Numbered from the stretch's first letter, positions 6,337 to 16,328 are shown. The stretch: 64,000 nt of DNA from Verrucomicrobiia bacterium (GCA_022072455.1 JAJVHY010000013.1:124001-188000); one strand, 5' to 3'. Made by a program: numbers and translations. Notes: generated by a model not told the origin, from the sequence alone.

Positions 6337-8394
6337 ATGGTTCAGTCGAAGGAATTATATTCTCTAGGGTTGCGTGACCGCTTGGCGGCAGGCATTGCCG
6401 GCGCGCAAGAGTGGTTGTTGGAACGCCAAGCCAATGACGGCCATTGGTGCGCGGAGCTTGAAGGCGATACAATTTTGGAGTCGGAGTACCTGATTTATCT
6501 CCACTTCATTGACAAACTCGACCAAGAAACCCTCCGCAAAGCCGCCAACTACATCCGCTCCAAGCTTTTGCCTGGTGGCGGTGTGGCGATCTACCCTGGC
6601 GGCCCGGTGGAAATCAGCGCTTCAGTGAAGGCGTACATGGCCTTGAAATGGGCGGGCGACGCCCTTGATGCCCCGCACATGGTCAGGACCCGGCAAGCCA
6701 TTCTCGACCACGGCGGTATCACGAAGTGTAATACGTTCACGAAGATGTACCTCGCGATGATCGGGCTGTATCCGTGGGACGGTTGCCCCGCGATCCCGCC
6801 CGAACTGATTCTGTTCCCCAAATGGTTCAGTTTCAGCATTTACAACATGTCGTCCTGGTCGCGCGCCATGCTGGTGCCGCTGGCGATGATCCGCGCCAAC
6901 GAACCAGTCAAGCCCTTGCCGGTGGGCTGGGAGATTGACGAGCTGTGGGCGAATCGCAACCTCGCCCTGCCGCGCGACGAGGAAACATTCACCTGGCACA
7001 ATTTCTTTCTCGCGTGGAACACGATTCTCAAATTCTTGCATCGGTATCACCCGTGCCGGTCGCTCCGCCGGTATGCGCTGCGAAAGTGTGAGCGTTGGGT
7101 CATCGAACACGGTCGCACGCCAGGCGGCCTCGGCGCGATCTTTCCAGCCATGGCCAATTATGTGATGTCACTCCGCACGATCGGGTATGCGAATGACAGT
7201 TACCTCGTCGCCCATGGCATCACCGAGATGGAACAGTTGAAGATTGAGGATGAAGATACGGTGCGCTTGCAGCCCTGCTTCTCCCCCGTCTGGGATACCG
7301 CGATCACCGTCAATGCGCTCCATGAGTCCGGCTTGCCGGCGACGCACCCGGCCTTGCAACACGCCGCGCGCTGGTTACTCGACAAAGAAGTGCGGCGGCC
7401 CGGTGACTGGATCATCAAACACTCCGAGTCGCACCGTTACACCGAGGCCAACAAACCGGTCGGCGCGTGGTTCTTCGAATATCACAACGAATTTTATCCC
7501 GACGTGGACGACACCATCATGGTGTTGATGGCGTTGAATCGCGTGCAGTCGGATTTCGACCGCGAAAAATCCGCGGCCATCCGGCGGGGCATCCGCTGGG
7601 TCTTGGGCATGCAGGGCAAGGACGGCGGCTGGGCGTCATTCGACAAGGACAACGACAAGTGGTTGTTCACCCAGGTGCCGTTTGCCGACCATAACGCGAT
7701 GATCGACCCGAGCACGTCTGACATCGCGGCACGGACACTCGAGTGCTTGAGTCATTTCGGCTTTACCGTTGAAGACGAATGCGTAACCCGGGCGCTCGCC
7801 TACATCCGGCGCGATCAGTGTCCGGATGGCTCGTGGTTTGGCCGGTGGGGCACGAACTACATTTATGGCACCTGGCAGGTGTTGCGCGGGTTGCGCACGA
7901 TTGGCGAGGACATGCGGTTGCCGTATATCCGGCGGGCCGTCGCTTGGATCAAAAACCACCAAAATGCCGATGGCGGTTGGGGGGAATCATTGCGCAGCTA
8001 TGAGGACCCGGCCTACAAAGGCATCGGCGAAAGCACCGCGTCGCAAACTGCTTGGGCGCTGATGGGGTTGATCAGCGCCGGTGAGATCAACTCCCCCGAA
8101 GTTTCCCGCGGCATCCAATACCTCCTCGACGCCCAGGAAATTGATGGATCGTGGGATGAACAGATATTCACGGGGACCGGCTTCCCGAAAGTTTTCTATC
8201 TCCGCTACCACTATTACCGGCACTACTTCCCGCTGATGGCGCTCGGCATGTATGCCCGGCATCATGTCCACGATTTCCCGCCGGTCCGGCGCGAACAACA
8301 GAAATCCAAAGCCCTCCAACAGTTTTTCAAACAACCGCGGCTGTTTCGCAAGGTGGCCCGACTGCGGGCGATTGCGTTATTGGACGAAGTCTAA
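6337..8394 (+). CDS. shc: Squalene-hopene cyclase
   Basis: The product is 685 residues, the usual length for the family. It cyclises squalene to hopene at the membrane, the entry step to hopanoids. The catalytic acid motif DVDDT is at residues 389-393, and several QW-type repeats are visible (for example DGGWASFDKDNDKW, CPDGSWFGRWG and NADGGWGESL). The N-terminus begins the first alpha/alpha barrel (AQEWLLERQANDGHWCAELE). AGGAGG (6316-6321) is present but unusually far (15 bases) from the ATG. hpnH follows 12 bases later in the same direction, so the two form an operon for hopanoid core and side-chain synthesis. Confidence 0.97.
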   Translation: MVQSKELYSLGLRDRLAAGIAGAQEWLLERQANDGHWCAELEGDTILESEYLIYLHFIDKLDQETLRKAANYIRSKLLPGGGVAIYPGGPVEISASVKAYMALKWAGDALDAPHMVRTRQAILDHGGITKCNTFTKMYLAMIGLYPWDGCPAIPPELILFPKWFSFSIYNMSSWSRAMLVPLAMIRANEPVKPLPVGWEIDELWANRNLALPRDEETFTWHNFFLAWNTILKFLHRYHPCRSLRRYALRKCERWVIEHGRTPGGLGAIFPAMANYVMSLRTIGYANDSYLVAHGITEMEQLKIEDEDTVRLQPCFSPVWDTAITVNALHESGLPATHPALQHAARWLLDKEVRRPGDWIIKHSESHRYTEANKPVGAWFFEYHNEFYPDVDDTIMVLMALNRVQSDFDREKSAAIRRGIRWVLGMQGKDGGWASFDKDNDKWLFTQVPFADHNAMIDPSTSDIAARTLECLSHFGFTVEDECVTRALAYIRRDQCPDGSWFGRWGTNYIYGTWQVLRGLRTIGEDMRLPYIRRAVAWIKNHQNADGGWGESLRSYEDPAYKGIGESTASQTAWALMGLISAGEINSPEVSRGIQYLLDAQEIDGSWDEQIFTGTGFPKVFYLRYHYYRHYFPLMALGMYARHHVHDFPPVRREQQKSKALQQFFKQPRLFRKVARLRAIALLDEV

Positions 8395-8406
8395 AAGGAG
8401 CAACCC

Positions 8407-9756
8407 ATGAGATTCCCATTGGCCCTCTCGGCCAAGATTGCGAAGCACATTGTCGGCAACCAGTTGAAAGGCGTGGAGAAGTTCGCGCTCGTGTTGCAGC
8501 TCGAACCGTTGCACACCTGCAACCTCACCTGCACCGGTTGCGGCCGCATCCGCGAATACTCGACCTCGCTCAAAGACATGATGAGCCTTGAAGACTGTCT
8601 CGCGTCCGCCCAAGAGTGCAACGCGCCGATGGTCTCCATCTGCGGCGGTGAGCCCACGATCTATCCGAAGATCGAAGAACTCATCGCCGGCTTGCTCGAC
8701 GATGGCCGGATCGTCTACGTCTGCACCAACGGCATGTTCATGCGGAAAAAGATGCGCGAATGGCTCGCCCGCACCTACACCGCCGTCAAGACGGAGCCGA
8801 AATTGACGAAGCTGCTCGCGGCGAAATTGATTACCGAGAAGGAAGCCGCCGAAATCCGCAAAGGCAAGAACGACGGCCGCCCAAGCATCGCGCCGTCGAA
8901 GTGGATGTACTGGAACGTGCACGTGGACGGTTTGGAGTACATCCACGACCTCATCGTCGAACGCGAAGGCGTCTTCAAGGAATGCGTCGAAGCGATCAAG
9001 ATGGCGAAACTGCTCGGCTACCAAGTCGCGACGAATTGCACGGTCTACAAAGAGACCGACATGAACGAACTCGAACAGATGTTCGACTTCCTCTCCAATC
9101 TCGGCGTGGACGGTCACACGATCACCCCCGGCTACGAGTACGACGCCGCCAAGAAGGACATGCTCAAGCGTCTCGGCAAACAACCCGAAGACTTCTTCCT
9201 CACCCGCAAACTCACCCGCGAGAAATTCAAAAACATCGTCGCGTGGAGCCAGAAGTACACCTTCTTTGGCAGCCCGATTTACCTCGAATTCCTCACCGGG
9301 AAGCGCGACCTCCACTGCACCGCGTGGGCGATCCCCACCCGCAACGTCAAAGGTTGGAAAGCCCCCTGCTATCTCATGACCGACGGTCACTACGACCGGT
9401 ACCACGAGATGCTGGAGAAAGTCGATTGGGACAAGTACGGCGTTTACGACGGTGTCGTCCGCGACCCACGCTGCGAAAACTGCATGACCCATTGTGGTTA
9501 CGAGCCGACGCCGTCGCTCGGCATCGACAAACAGCGCGGCGACACTTGGAAACTCATCCGCTACAACTTCGGCACCAAGCCCGCCCCGGTAGCTAACGCG
9601 GCGCACGTGGACGCCTATAACGGCGTCACCACCGGCCGCGGCCACCTCACCGGCAAGAAAGATTCCGTCCAGGCGAATATCAAGCAAGTCCTCGCCGACC
9701 GCGAAGTCGCTGCCGCTGTGGCCGCTGAGAAGAATGGGACGAGTTGCAGTCAGTAG
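8407..9756 (+). CDS. hpnH: Radical SAM adenosyl-hopene transferase HpnH
   Basis: The product is 449 residues, starting at an ATG seven bases after AAAGGAG. HpnH joins the 5'-deoxyadenosyl group of SAM to the hopene side chain, the first step of C35 hopanoid formation. The radical SAM cluster CNLTCTGC gives cysteines at residues 38, 42 and 45, followed by ICGGEPTIYP (the GGEP element) and VYVCTNGMFM. The C-terminal part holds more cysteines (RCENCMTHCGYEP), as in the DUF3463 tail of HpnH. The protein is somewhat longer than most HpnH because of a Lys/Glu-rich insertion around residues 125-160 and a short Ala/Glu tail. It is coupled to shc; the next hopanoid gene (hpnG-like) comes only at 17959, after the LamG island. 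Confidence 0.95.
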   Translation: MRFPLALSAKIAKHIVGNQLKGVEKFALVLQLEPLHTCNLTCTGCGRIREYSTSLKDMMSLEDCLASAQECNAPMVSICGGEPTIYPKIEELIAGLLDDGRIVYVCTNGMFMRKKMREWLARTYTAVKTEPKLTKLLAAKLITEKEAAEIRKGKNDGRPSIAPSKWMYWNVHVDGLEYIHDLIVEREGVFKECVEAIKMAKLLGYQVATNCTVYKETDMNELEQMFDFLSNLGVDGHTITPGYEYDAAKKDMLKRLGKQPEDFFLTRKLTREKFKNIVAWSQKYTFFGSPIYLEFLTGKRDLHCTAWAIPTRNVKGWKAPCYLMTDGHYDRYHEMLEKVDWDKYGVYDGVVRDPRCENCMTHCGYEPTPSLGIDKQRGDTWKLIRYNFGTKPAPVANAAHVDAYNGVTTGRGHLTGKKDSVQANIKQVLADREVAAAVAAEKNGTSCSQ

Positions 9757-10061
9757 AACTACGTTTCCCATTCTGCGCAAAGCGGGAACGAACAAGCCAG
9801 ATGCGAACCGGGAATCGCCGGGACGACTAGCGGTGCTACCGACAAACAACCGCTGGGCTGCGAAAGTTTACCTCGACCGGTTTTCAGAACCCATGCTTGG
9901 GAACTTATTGTCTCGAATAATAGACAATTTACAGACTACGGAGTTGACCCCCTCGACCTTCCCGCGTGAGGACTGGCACCTCACCAATCCCGCCAAGCTA
10001 CCATGGCGCACTTTCTGGGTGCCCCCCAATGACAGACCGATGCCCCCGAAAACCAAAGTCG
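9757..10061. other. Non-coding stretch after hpnH with one inverted repeat
   Basis: No convincing gene is seen in these 305 bases. The one clear element is ATTGTCT (9907-9913) paired with AGACAAT (9922-9928) across eight bases; it lacks a following T-run, so it is not a standard terminator and may be a protein-binding palindrome. The stretch marks the left junction of the AT-richer island. Confidence 0.5.
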
Positions 10062-10796
10062 TCACTGGCGCGATTCATTGGAGCGCGTCCTCGTCTTCTG
10101 CCTCATGAAGAGCACAGCGGCAAACACCACAATCCCGATTACCAAGGAGGCCAACCAGTACCTAGATAGTCGAATTGGATTGAGAATTCTTCCCGCGGCT
10201 ATATCCAGACGATATGCGTCGCGATCTCTCTTGGCATCACCTGATATGATGCTTCCAAATGAACCGGCACGTTGTGGCCACCGATTTGAGAAAACCCTGT
10301 CGGCCCTAAGCAAAGCCTCCTTAACCAGTGGTTCTCGGTAGTTGTCTATAAGAACACCCTCTGCACGGCCATTCCTCGGCAGAACTGCGCAGTCGAGTAG
10401 GTGCATATTCGTAATGATGCCACTCTCTGCATAACCCACAGTTTCGTGTAGAGCTTTTATGTACGCATAAGGCGGTAGCGACCAAAGTGCAAGAATGACG
10501 ATTGACTGCGAAATCTCTGAGGGAGCAATTTCTGGGAAATCGCGGAGCGCCTCCTGACAGTGTTTTTGGAGAAGACCTTCCAAGGTTTGAAAGTCTGGCA
10601 TCGTTCGAAGAAAATCATGATTTTCAAGGAAGTTGGCAGGATCATCCCACCCCTTGTCGGCTCGCTCAACTTGAATGCGAGCAATTAGTTCAGCCATTCG
10701 CTTCGTGTTTGTATCTACACCGTTTGTACTTGTCACGATTATGACAAACAATGACACGCTGAAAATCTTTTGTGAGAAGTTCATAAATATTCGCAT
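10062..10796 (-). CDS. Hypothetical membrane-anchored exported protein, candidate immunity protein
   Basis: The product is 244 residues (an alternative start M5 is four codons in). Residues ~8-25 form a signal-type hydrophobic segment (IFSVSLFVIIVTS), the middle is a soluble, mixed-charge domain, and residues ~208-230 form a transmembrane helix (YWLASLVIGIVVFAAVLFM) followed by a basic tail. This predicts a periplasmic domain anchored at the C-terminus. It starts only 3 bases after the stop of the 1480-aa LamG protein, whose last ~110 residues look like an NlpC/P60 toxin domain. Both this gene and that 3' end are distinctly AT-rich. Immunity proteins to peptidoglycan-targeting toxins are typically exported and encoded directly downstream, so immunity is a reasonable inference, but no family is recognised. 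Confidence 0.72.
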   Translation of the reverse strand: MRIFMNFSQKIFSVSLFVIIVTSTNGVDTNTKRMAELIARIQVERADKGWDDPANFLENHDFLRTMPDFQTLEGLLQKHCQEALRDFPEIAPSEISQSIVILALWSLPPYAYIKALHETVGYAESGIITNMHLLDCAVLPRNGRAEGVLIDNYREPLVKEALLRADRVFSNRWPQRAGSFGSIISGDAKRDRDAYRLDIAAGRILNPIRLSRYWLASLVIGIVVFAAVLFMRQKTRTRSNESRQ

Positions 10797-10799
10797 CGT

Positions 10800-13700
10800 C
10801 TACGGTACATATTTACGCATCCGTGTCGTCGAATACTGATAAAAATTATACAATTTACTGACTCCATAGGACGTACCGGCTCCTATACCTGGCCCGTCAT
10901 AGTCAACAACTCCACAATGACCGTGACCGAAGCCAAGCTTAGGATGAGCGATTACGAATCCAGGCTGCGGAAAATTAATCGTGGGGAAGAGCGCCCAGTG
11001 AACCGCCTGACCAAACCAATCTAGATTCTCAGTTCCTGCCCACTGGTTCGCAGTTGGCGGATAATGGTTTAGATAGCCATTGATAGCTGGCACTACCGCT
11101 CCCGCTGCTGTAGCCTGATGTGCGACGAAAATATTGCATTTCAGTATATTCGAGGGAATCTGGGAGAACCCATACATGGCGGGAACAACTTGGGTGTAAA
11201 GATACTCGTTTGCTCCTAAGAATTGCTTCGTTTGATTCCGAATATCGATTTGAATCTGTGTGTCAGCTACCCCAACAGCATCTGGTTCACCTTTTTTTCC
11301 ATTGCCATACTTACCGATTGGGAATGGTTTCTTCTCGGTAAGCCTTCTTAAGAGCTTAATCTCATGCTGGTGAGGCCCTTGTCCCAACACAGCTTGAACT
11401 TGAAATATGCCCCCTTGAGTTGTGACGTACTCAAAGGCAGGTGCGGTCTCGCTAAACGTAGCCCAAGCTGTATATGATCCATCCGACTTTAACTGCCGAT
11501 ATTGCCAGATAACAGAACTGATTTCTGCAGACACATCCGGCGAAAGCGCAATGTCGAGTGTGTCACCCGTCTTGACCACCAAGCCATCTTCCGGCGCTTT
11601 GTTAGTCCCATGTTTCTTCACAACCACTTCGATGCCTCCATGATTATGAAACCCGGTGAAGCTGAGTTGGTGGGCGACGATATTCGACGAGATTAGTGCC
11701 TCCCACTCGTAACAAAAATTGTACCCCTCTCCCAGCACCGCCACACCATTCAACGTATGCGTCGGCCACGTGAAATTACTCTCGTAAATTGTGTTCGTGC
11801 TCCCACCTTGTAGCGGGATGACATAGCTCACATTTCCACCATTTGTCGAAACCGGACTGTAACTCACGCCGTTGAAATGGAAGTTCACGTTCGTCAGGTT
11901 CATCGTCACACCAGGCACGGTCGCATACTGCATCCCCTCGAACGTGAACACCACCGTTGTCGGTGAACCATCTGGCCGTTTATAAATTTGCGGTGCTACA
12001 AACGTGATTTCATTGGCGGCACCCACCGGCCAGCGCGGCGAGGCCATCACCCGTCCCAAATCTGTCAAGCCCCCCCAGCACCCGGCATTATTCATGAAGA
12101 GCGAATTTGTTGTGTACTCGTAGTCGATTTCCCAACTGATACTGCCGAATGTCAGACCCAATCCGTCCACAGGCCATGCCGCCCCCACTTCCACACAACT
12201 GTTTGTGCCTGTCCAACCCCACGGGACGCCGCTGGGGTCTGGCTCCGTAAAACAGCAGTTAGCCATCGCGGGCGGATTGTAAATACAGCCATCGAGGGAC
12301 ACAAGCGCTCGTGTCGTATTCGTTCCCGGTGGAGCTAAAAAGGTGCTGGTGGAAAGATACGCGGTAGTCAGATGTTGGAGACGCCACTCCCCCGGACAGG
12401 GATCCCCCGACGTCCAAGCCCACTCGAATATCCCGCTTTGCTCCAATGTCTGCTTCTTGATGATCTCGTAACACTCCAATAGCGCCAGCGGGGCCTCGTG
12501 GGTGATTCCCAAGTCACACGCAATCCGGAGATTAATCGACGTGAACGTGTCGCAGTTCGTCGGCGTTGGAATCGTTGCTGTCCACAGGAGATTACTGACG
12601 GAGTCGTACCCAACCCATGTTACCGCCACTCCGTTCAGCCATGCATTCGTCACGGCAACGGCATTCGTTCCTTCCGTGCTGTAAACACGGCTTACATAGC
12701 CCGAGTACGTTTGTGAGTTGCCGTTGGCAAACACATCAATCCCCGGCGCAAGAACTCCCGCCTGATACTTCTCGCCCCTGACCAGCACCATCAGGTAACT
12801 CGACTGATTGCCGCCACCTTTGTCTCCGGTCATGATTACTATATTCGTACCCGGCTCCAACCAGACAAATCCACCGGCCGTGTTTCCGCGCACATCCCAC
12901 GAACCGCCATCCTTCCCATTCACCGAAACTCCATGCTGCGCGTTCGTGTCACTCACATCCGCCTGCAACCAAATCCGATCCAAGTCTGACGGCAGCTCGA
13001 TGGCCGCCGTGCCGTCGCCAACATTAAAGGCGCTCATTACCGGGGCATTGCCATTCACCGCGCCCGTGGAACTAAAGCTCACGGTACTGGTCACAGCGTT
13101 GCCCGCATAATCGGCAATTGTCGCCGACCAAGTATTCGTCAGATTGTACGCGAGGTTCGTCGAAAGCGCAGCTCCGTCAGCAAACTGGTGGAAGTTCGTG
13201 GTCATATCCACGCCGTTGAGCGTAATTAGCAGCGATGAGAAATCCAAGCCGGACGGCATCGCCCCAACCGTGGTTGTGTTGGTGTCGTAGTATTCGATGG
13301 CCAAGATCGGATTGCTCCAGTCATTTGTCCCGCCTTGACCGGGAAACAGCGTGATCGCCGGCGGTGTCAGGTCGAGATTCACCCACGCGCTCCACGTCGC
13401 CACGTTGCCAGCGCTGTCCTTCGCTGAAACCACGATCTCGCAGTCGTTCGTCTCGCCGGTGATCGTGAACTGGTGCGCCGTCAACCACACATAGTTTGTG
13501 TGATCATCACTCGCGCTGAAGGTGATTGTTACCGCGTTCGTGTACCAACCGGCCGCGTTCGGCTGCGGCGTGTACGTAATCACCGGCGGCGTGGTGTCCG
13601 GGTTGTTCGGATCCGTGCCGGCCAGGTATTCATCCAGATTGGTGATGCCGTCGTTGTCGTAGTCGCCGGCGGCCCCGTTGACACCGTTCGCGCTGAGCGC

Positions 13701-15242
13701 ATCCAGCCCATAAGCGACCTCCCACGTATCCGGCATCCCATCGCCATCCGTGTCGGCCAGCGCCGGATTCGTCCCGAGCCTCAGTTCTTGGGGGTCCGGG
13801 ATTCCATCGCCGTCCGTGTCCACCAAGGCCAAGGCTGCAATCGTCCCAGCACTCAACGCATTGCTGTACACCCGCACATCGTCCAGCCGGCCTTGATACC
13901 GGCCCCCGTAGGAATTGAATTGCCCCAAGAAAAACGGTTGCGCGGCTTGTCCCGGCGCATTGGTGAAGACATCGGTTCGCCAAAGCTGCCCGTTCACATA
14001 GCCTCGCACTTGGGCCCCATCATAGGTAAAGGTCAGCAAGTGCCACTCGTTCGTCCGCCAATCGGTCAGCGAGATCGAGAATGCCGGAATCCCAGGCAGC
14101 CAAGGAATTACGCGATTATACGACTTTTGCCACCAGACCGCATAGCCTTTGGTGCTGTCCCGGCGCTCCACCAATGCCGCGATTTGATTCACATTGGTCA
14201 CGTAGCTCCACACGGACACGGTGAGGTTGGTCACTGCCAACGCATTTGTACTGCTGATGTTGCTATCCATGGCCACATATTGATTCACGCCATTGAACCC
14301 ATACGCATTGCTCAAGATACCAACCACGGATACCGGACTGTTAATAAGTCGCCCCTGATTGCCGCCGGTAGCATCGGTAGTCATAGTTCCGCTGTTCTCA
14401 TTCAGATTCCAGTGCCCGGCCAACCCGGTCACGAAGTCCGGGTGACTACTCGCATTCAGTGGATCGGTGCCAGCGAGCACTTCTTGTCCATCGGGATAAC
14501 CATCGCCGTCACAGTCGGGAGTATCCGGACAGGGATCGTCCCCATTGGGCAAGCGATCGTGGTCTGAGTCTCCGGCAAAAAAAAGCTGATTCACCTCGGC
14601 TTCAGTGATGGCGCGATTGTACAATCGCGCATCGTCCACGGTGCCACTCAACGCCCCAAAGCCATTCAGCCGGATCGGTTGGTTATTGGTCAGACACACG
14701 CCGGTCCACCGCGCCGCCCGGTCCAGCAAACCGTTCACATACAACCGCGCCTGCGAACCATTGAAGGTCGCAACAATGTGACTCCAGCGGTTGGTTGGCA
14801 GATAACTGATCGAAGCAAGCGAATTGCCATTCTGACCAGTCATCTGAAAAAGCACGCTCCGTGTAAACGTGTAATAGAGGCAAAAACCAGAATAATAGCC
14901 ATTCATCTCGAACAGCCCGGTATACGACGGCGCCGCCGCTCCGGGTAAAGTCGGCTTGACCCAAATCGACAAACTCAGGGCGTTGGTCAGGTTAAAGGCC
15001 GCTGAATGGGGAATCTCCATCCATTTGTTGGTGGTCATCAACAATCCACCAACCAAGATGCCGCTACTCCACGTCGGACTATTACTCAACACGCCGCTAT
15101 TTCCATTCCCACTCGAATCCGCCGCAGTTGTCCCGCTCGCTTCATCCAGTTTCCACCATCCCACCAAGCCATTCGTAACCGTTGCCTGAACCGCCAACTG
15201 GGAACAGAGAACCATGAGCGCAACCGCAATGAACCGTCTCAT
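10800..15242 (-). CDS. Giant secreted LamG/TSP3/Ig-like protein with C-terminal NlpC/P60-like (papain-fold) domain
   Basis: The product is 1480 residues with a Sec signal peptide (MRRFIAVALMVLCSQLAVQA). Domains in order: LamG ~25-215 (VGWWKLDE, TVDDARLYNRAIT); calcium-binding thrombospondin-3-like repeats ~223-266 (CDGDGYPDGQEVLAGTDP); a second LamG ~272-470; further TSP3 repeats ~475-560 (DTDGDGMPDTWEVAYG); Ig/CARDB-like beta domains to ~1250; and a C-terminal papain-fold segment. That segment has KCNIFVAHQATAAGA (Cys1369), NHYPPTANQWAG, PQPGFVIAHP and HCGVVDYDG (His1442), the layout of NlpC/P60 amidase toxins at the ends of RHS-type polymorphic toxins. The 3' end is AT-richer than the rest, as expected for an exchangeable toxin tip. 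The start overlaps the stop of the upstream LamG gene by four bases (ATGA). A housekeeping adhesin or hydrolase is the alternative. Confidence 0.9.
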   Translation of the reverse strand: MRRFIAVALMVLCSQLAVQATVTNGLVGWWKLDEASGTTAADSSGNGNSGVLSNSPTWSSGILVGGLLMTTNKWMEIPHSAAFNLTNALSLSIWVKPTLPGAAAPSYTGLFEMNGYYSGFCLYYTFTRSVLFQMTGQNGNSLASISYLPTNRWSHIVATFNGSQARLYVNGLLDRAARWTGVCLTNNQPIRLNGFGALSGTVDDARLYNRAITEAEVNQLFFAGDSDHDRLPNGDDPCPDTPDCDGDGYPDGQEVLAGTDPLNASSHPDFVTGLAGHWNLNENSGTMTTDATGGNQGRLINSPVSVVGILSNAYGFNGVNQYVAMDSNISSTNALAVTNLTVSVWSYVTNVNQIAALVERRDSTKGYAVWWQKSYNRVIPWLPGIPAFSISLTDWRTNEWHLLTFTYDGAQVRGYVNGQLWRTDVFTNAPGQAAQPFFLGQFNSYGGRYQGRLDDVRVYSNALSAGTIAALALVDTDGDGIPDPQELRLGTNPALADTDGDGMPDTWEVAYGLDALSANGVNGAAGDYDNDGITNLDEYLAGTDPNNPDTTPPVITYTPQPNAAGWYTNAVTITFSASDDHTNYVWLTAHQFTITGETNDCEIVVSAKDSAGNVATWSAWVNLDLTPPAITLFPGQGGTNDWSNPILAIEYYDTNTTTVGAMPSGLDFSSLLITLNGVDMTTNFHQFADGAALSTNLAYNLTNTWSATIADYAGNAVTSTVSFSSTGAVNGNAPVMSAFNVGDGTAAIELPSDLDRIWLQADVSDTNAQHGVSVNGKDGGSWDVRGNTAGGFVWLEPGTNIVIMTGDKGGGNQSSYLMVLVRGEKYQAGVLAPGIDVFANGNSQTYSGYVSRVYSTEGTNAVAVTNAWLNGVAVTWVGYDSVSNLLWTATIPTPTNCDTFTSINLRIACDLGITHEAPLALLECYEIIKKQTLEQSGIFEWAWTSGDPCPGEWRLQHLTTAYLSTSTFLAPPGTNTTRALVSLDGCIYNPPAMANCCFTEPDPSGVPWGWTGTNSCVEVGAAWPVDGLGLTFGSISWEIDYEYTTNSLFMNNAGCWGGLTDLGRVMASPRWPVGAANEITFVAPQIYKRPDGSPTTVVFTFEGMQYATVPGVTMNLTNVNFHFNGVSYSPVSTNGGNVSYVIPLQGGSTNTIYESNFTWPTHTLNGVAVLGEGYNFCYEWEALISSNIVAHQLSFTGFHNHGGIEVVVKKHGTNKAPEDGLVVKTGDTLDIALSPDVSAEISSVIWQYRQLKSDGSYTAWATFSETAPAFEYVTTQGGIFQVQAVLGQGPHQHEIKLLRRLTEKKPFPIGKYGNGKKGEPDAVGVADTQIQIDIRNQTKQFLGANEYLYTQVVPAMYGFSQIPSNILKCNIFVAHQATAAGAVVPAINGYLNHYPPTANQWAGTENLDWFGQAVHWALFPTINFPQPGFVIAHPKLGFGHGHCGVVDYDGPGIGAGTSYGVSKLYNFYQYSTTRMRKYVP

Positions 15243-16282
15243 CGTCCGCCCTCCGCCACCGCCATCGCATTCGTCACCGTTTGGATGACAGGCGCACTGC
15301 CTGTCGCCGGTCCGGCCTCTGCCTGTTTCTTCCGTGCCTCCACTCGGCGTGCCAGCAATCCTACCGGCACCCGGCGCGGCCTCGCGCTCAATTTCTGGGC
15401 CTCACCCGCGTCACGCACCGGCACCCCACTGAGTTCCTGCAACAAAATCAGTTCCCCATCATCCAACGCCCGATCCAGCAGCCCCACATCCGCCAACCGC
15501 GCCGCCAACCGCCCAATCACCAACGGCTCCGCCACACCATCCAGTTCTCCGCCAATGTGCGTGGCGACCGACCGTTTCCCATCCACGTACAACCGCACCT
15601 CAAACCCATCATACGCGACGGCCAGTGAATGCCACTCGCCATCCGCCACCACTTGCGGACTGAATAATGGCCGGTACTCGCCCCCAACCCACAACTCCAC
15701 CACCGGCTTTCCATCCTGCAACCCCAGCGCAAAACTCCCGCCACGATTCTTACCGGTCTGCAGCCGCGTCGCATCCACCCGACATTTCCCCACAATCATC
15801 CCACTCGTCCCGGCTGCCGCCTTCACCAGCGCCACCAACGTCAAGCCCGTCGTCGGATTCAACTTGGGATGATCAGAAATCTGCACTGCCGCTTGACCGC
15901 CGTCTGTCGCGAGCACCATCTCGCCCAAATCCGCCACCCACGCGGACGGCGCGGCGCCGATAATGGTGCCGCCCAACGCATTCACAGACGCGTCCGCCAC
16001 TGCCGTCCCGGCGCCATCAGCGAGCGGCCACCAGCCTTGCACCTTATCGAAGAGAGGCGGGCAGCTATTCTCATCTTGGGGATGGGTATTCCACACCTCC
16101 TCCTGCCGGTCGGTAAAACCATCCCCATCCGAATCAACTTCAGCGACTGGCGCCGCCTGCACCACCGCCGCCAGCACTGTCTGATTGCTCACGCTCACAT
16201 TCCCCACAATGGTCAAGTCCTCGGCGTAACCGGCCAGACTCACCAGCCCGATGCTGATGCCCAAGATCAACTTTGTCTTCAT
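15239..16282 (-). CDS. Secreted LamG-domain protein
   Basis: The product is 347 residues with a signal peptide (MKTKLILGISIGLVSLAGYAE). Residues ~50-77 carry one TSP3-like calcium loop (DSDGDGFTDRQEEVWNTHP), and residues ~85-280 a concanavalin-like LamG fold (VQGWWPLADGAGT, GEWHSLAVAYDG, VRLYVDGKR, LDRALDDGEL). The tail is basic and Ala-rich. It is the second gene of the minus-strand operon, 46 bases after the FN3 gene and overlapping the giant LamG gene by ATGA, so the two LamG proteins are translationally coupled and probably act together outside the cytoplasm. The short upstream gap contains a dispersed CCACAGAGGCACACAGAGG-type sequence. The ligand is unknown. Confidence 0.88.
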   Translation of the reverse strand: MKTKLILGISIGLVSLAGYAEDLTIVGNVSVSNQTVLAAVVQAAPVAEVDSDGDGFTDRQEEVWNTHPQDENSCPPLFDKVQGWWPLADGAGTAVADASVNALGGTIIGAAPSAWVADLGEMVLATDGGQAAVQISDHPKLNPTTGLTLVALVKAAAGTSGMIVGKCRVDATRLQTGKNRGGSFALGLQDGKPVVELWVGGEYRPLFSPQVVADGEWHSLAVAYDGFEVRLYVDGKRSVATHIGGELDGVAEPLVIGRLAARLADVGLLDRALDDGELILLQELSGVPVRDAGEAQKLSARPRRVPVGLLARRVEARKKQAEAGPATGSAPVIQTVTNAMAVAEGGR

Positions 16283-16328
16283 CGTCTCGCCTCTGTGTGC
16301 CTCTGTGGTTAATTCCGTTTCCCCGCTC

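Noticed and set aside
8377-9849. 490-residue open frame opposite hpnH
   Set aside because: An antisense shadow in a GC-rich gene; low-complexity composition and no motif, whereas HpnH has its full radical SAM signature.
9907-9928. Rho-independent terminator for hpnH
   Set aside because: A 7-base inverted repeat is present but it is AT-rich and not followed by a T-run.
9734-10108. 124-residue plus-strand gene after hpnH
   Set aside because: Overlaps the end of hpnH and the candidate immunity gene, lacks a ribosome-binding site and shows no domain.
13473-14567. 364-residue plus-strand open frame opposite the giant LamG gene
   Set aside because: Antisense shadow; the opposite frame shows clear LamG and TSP3 motifs.
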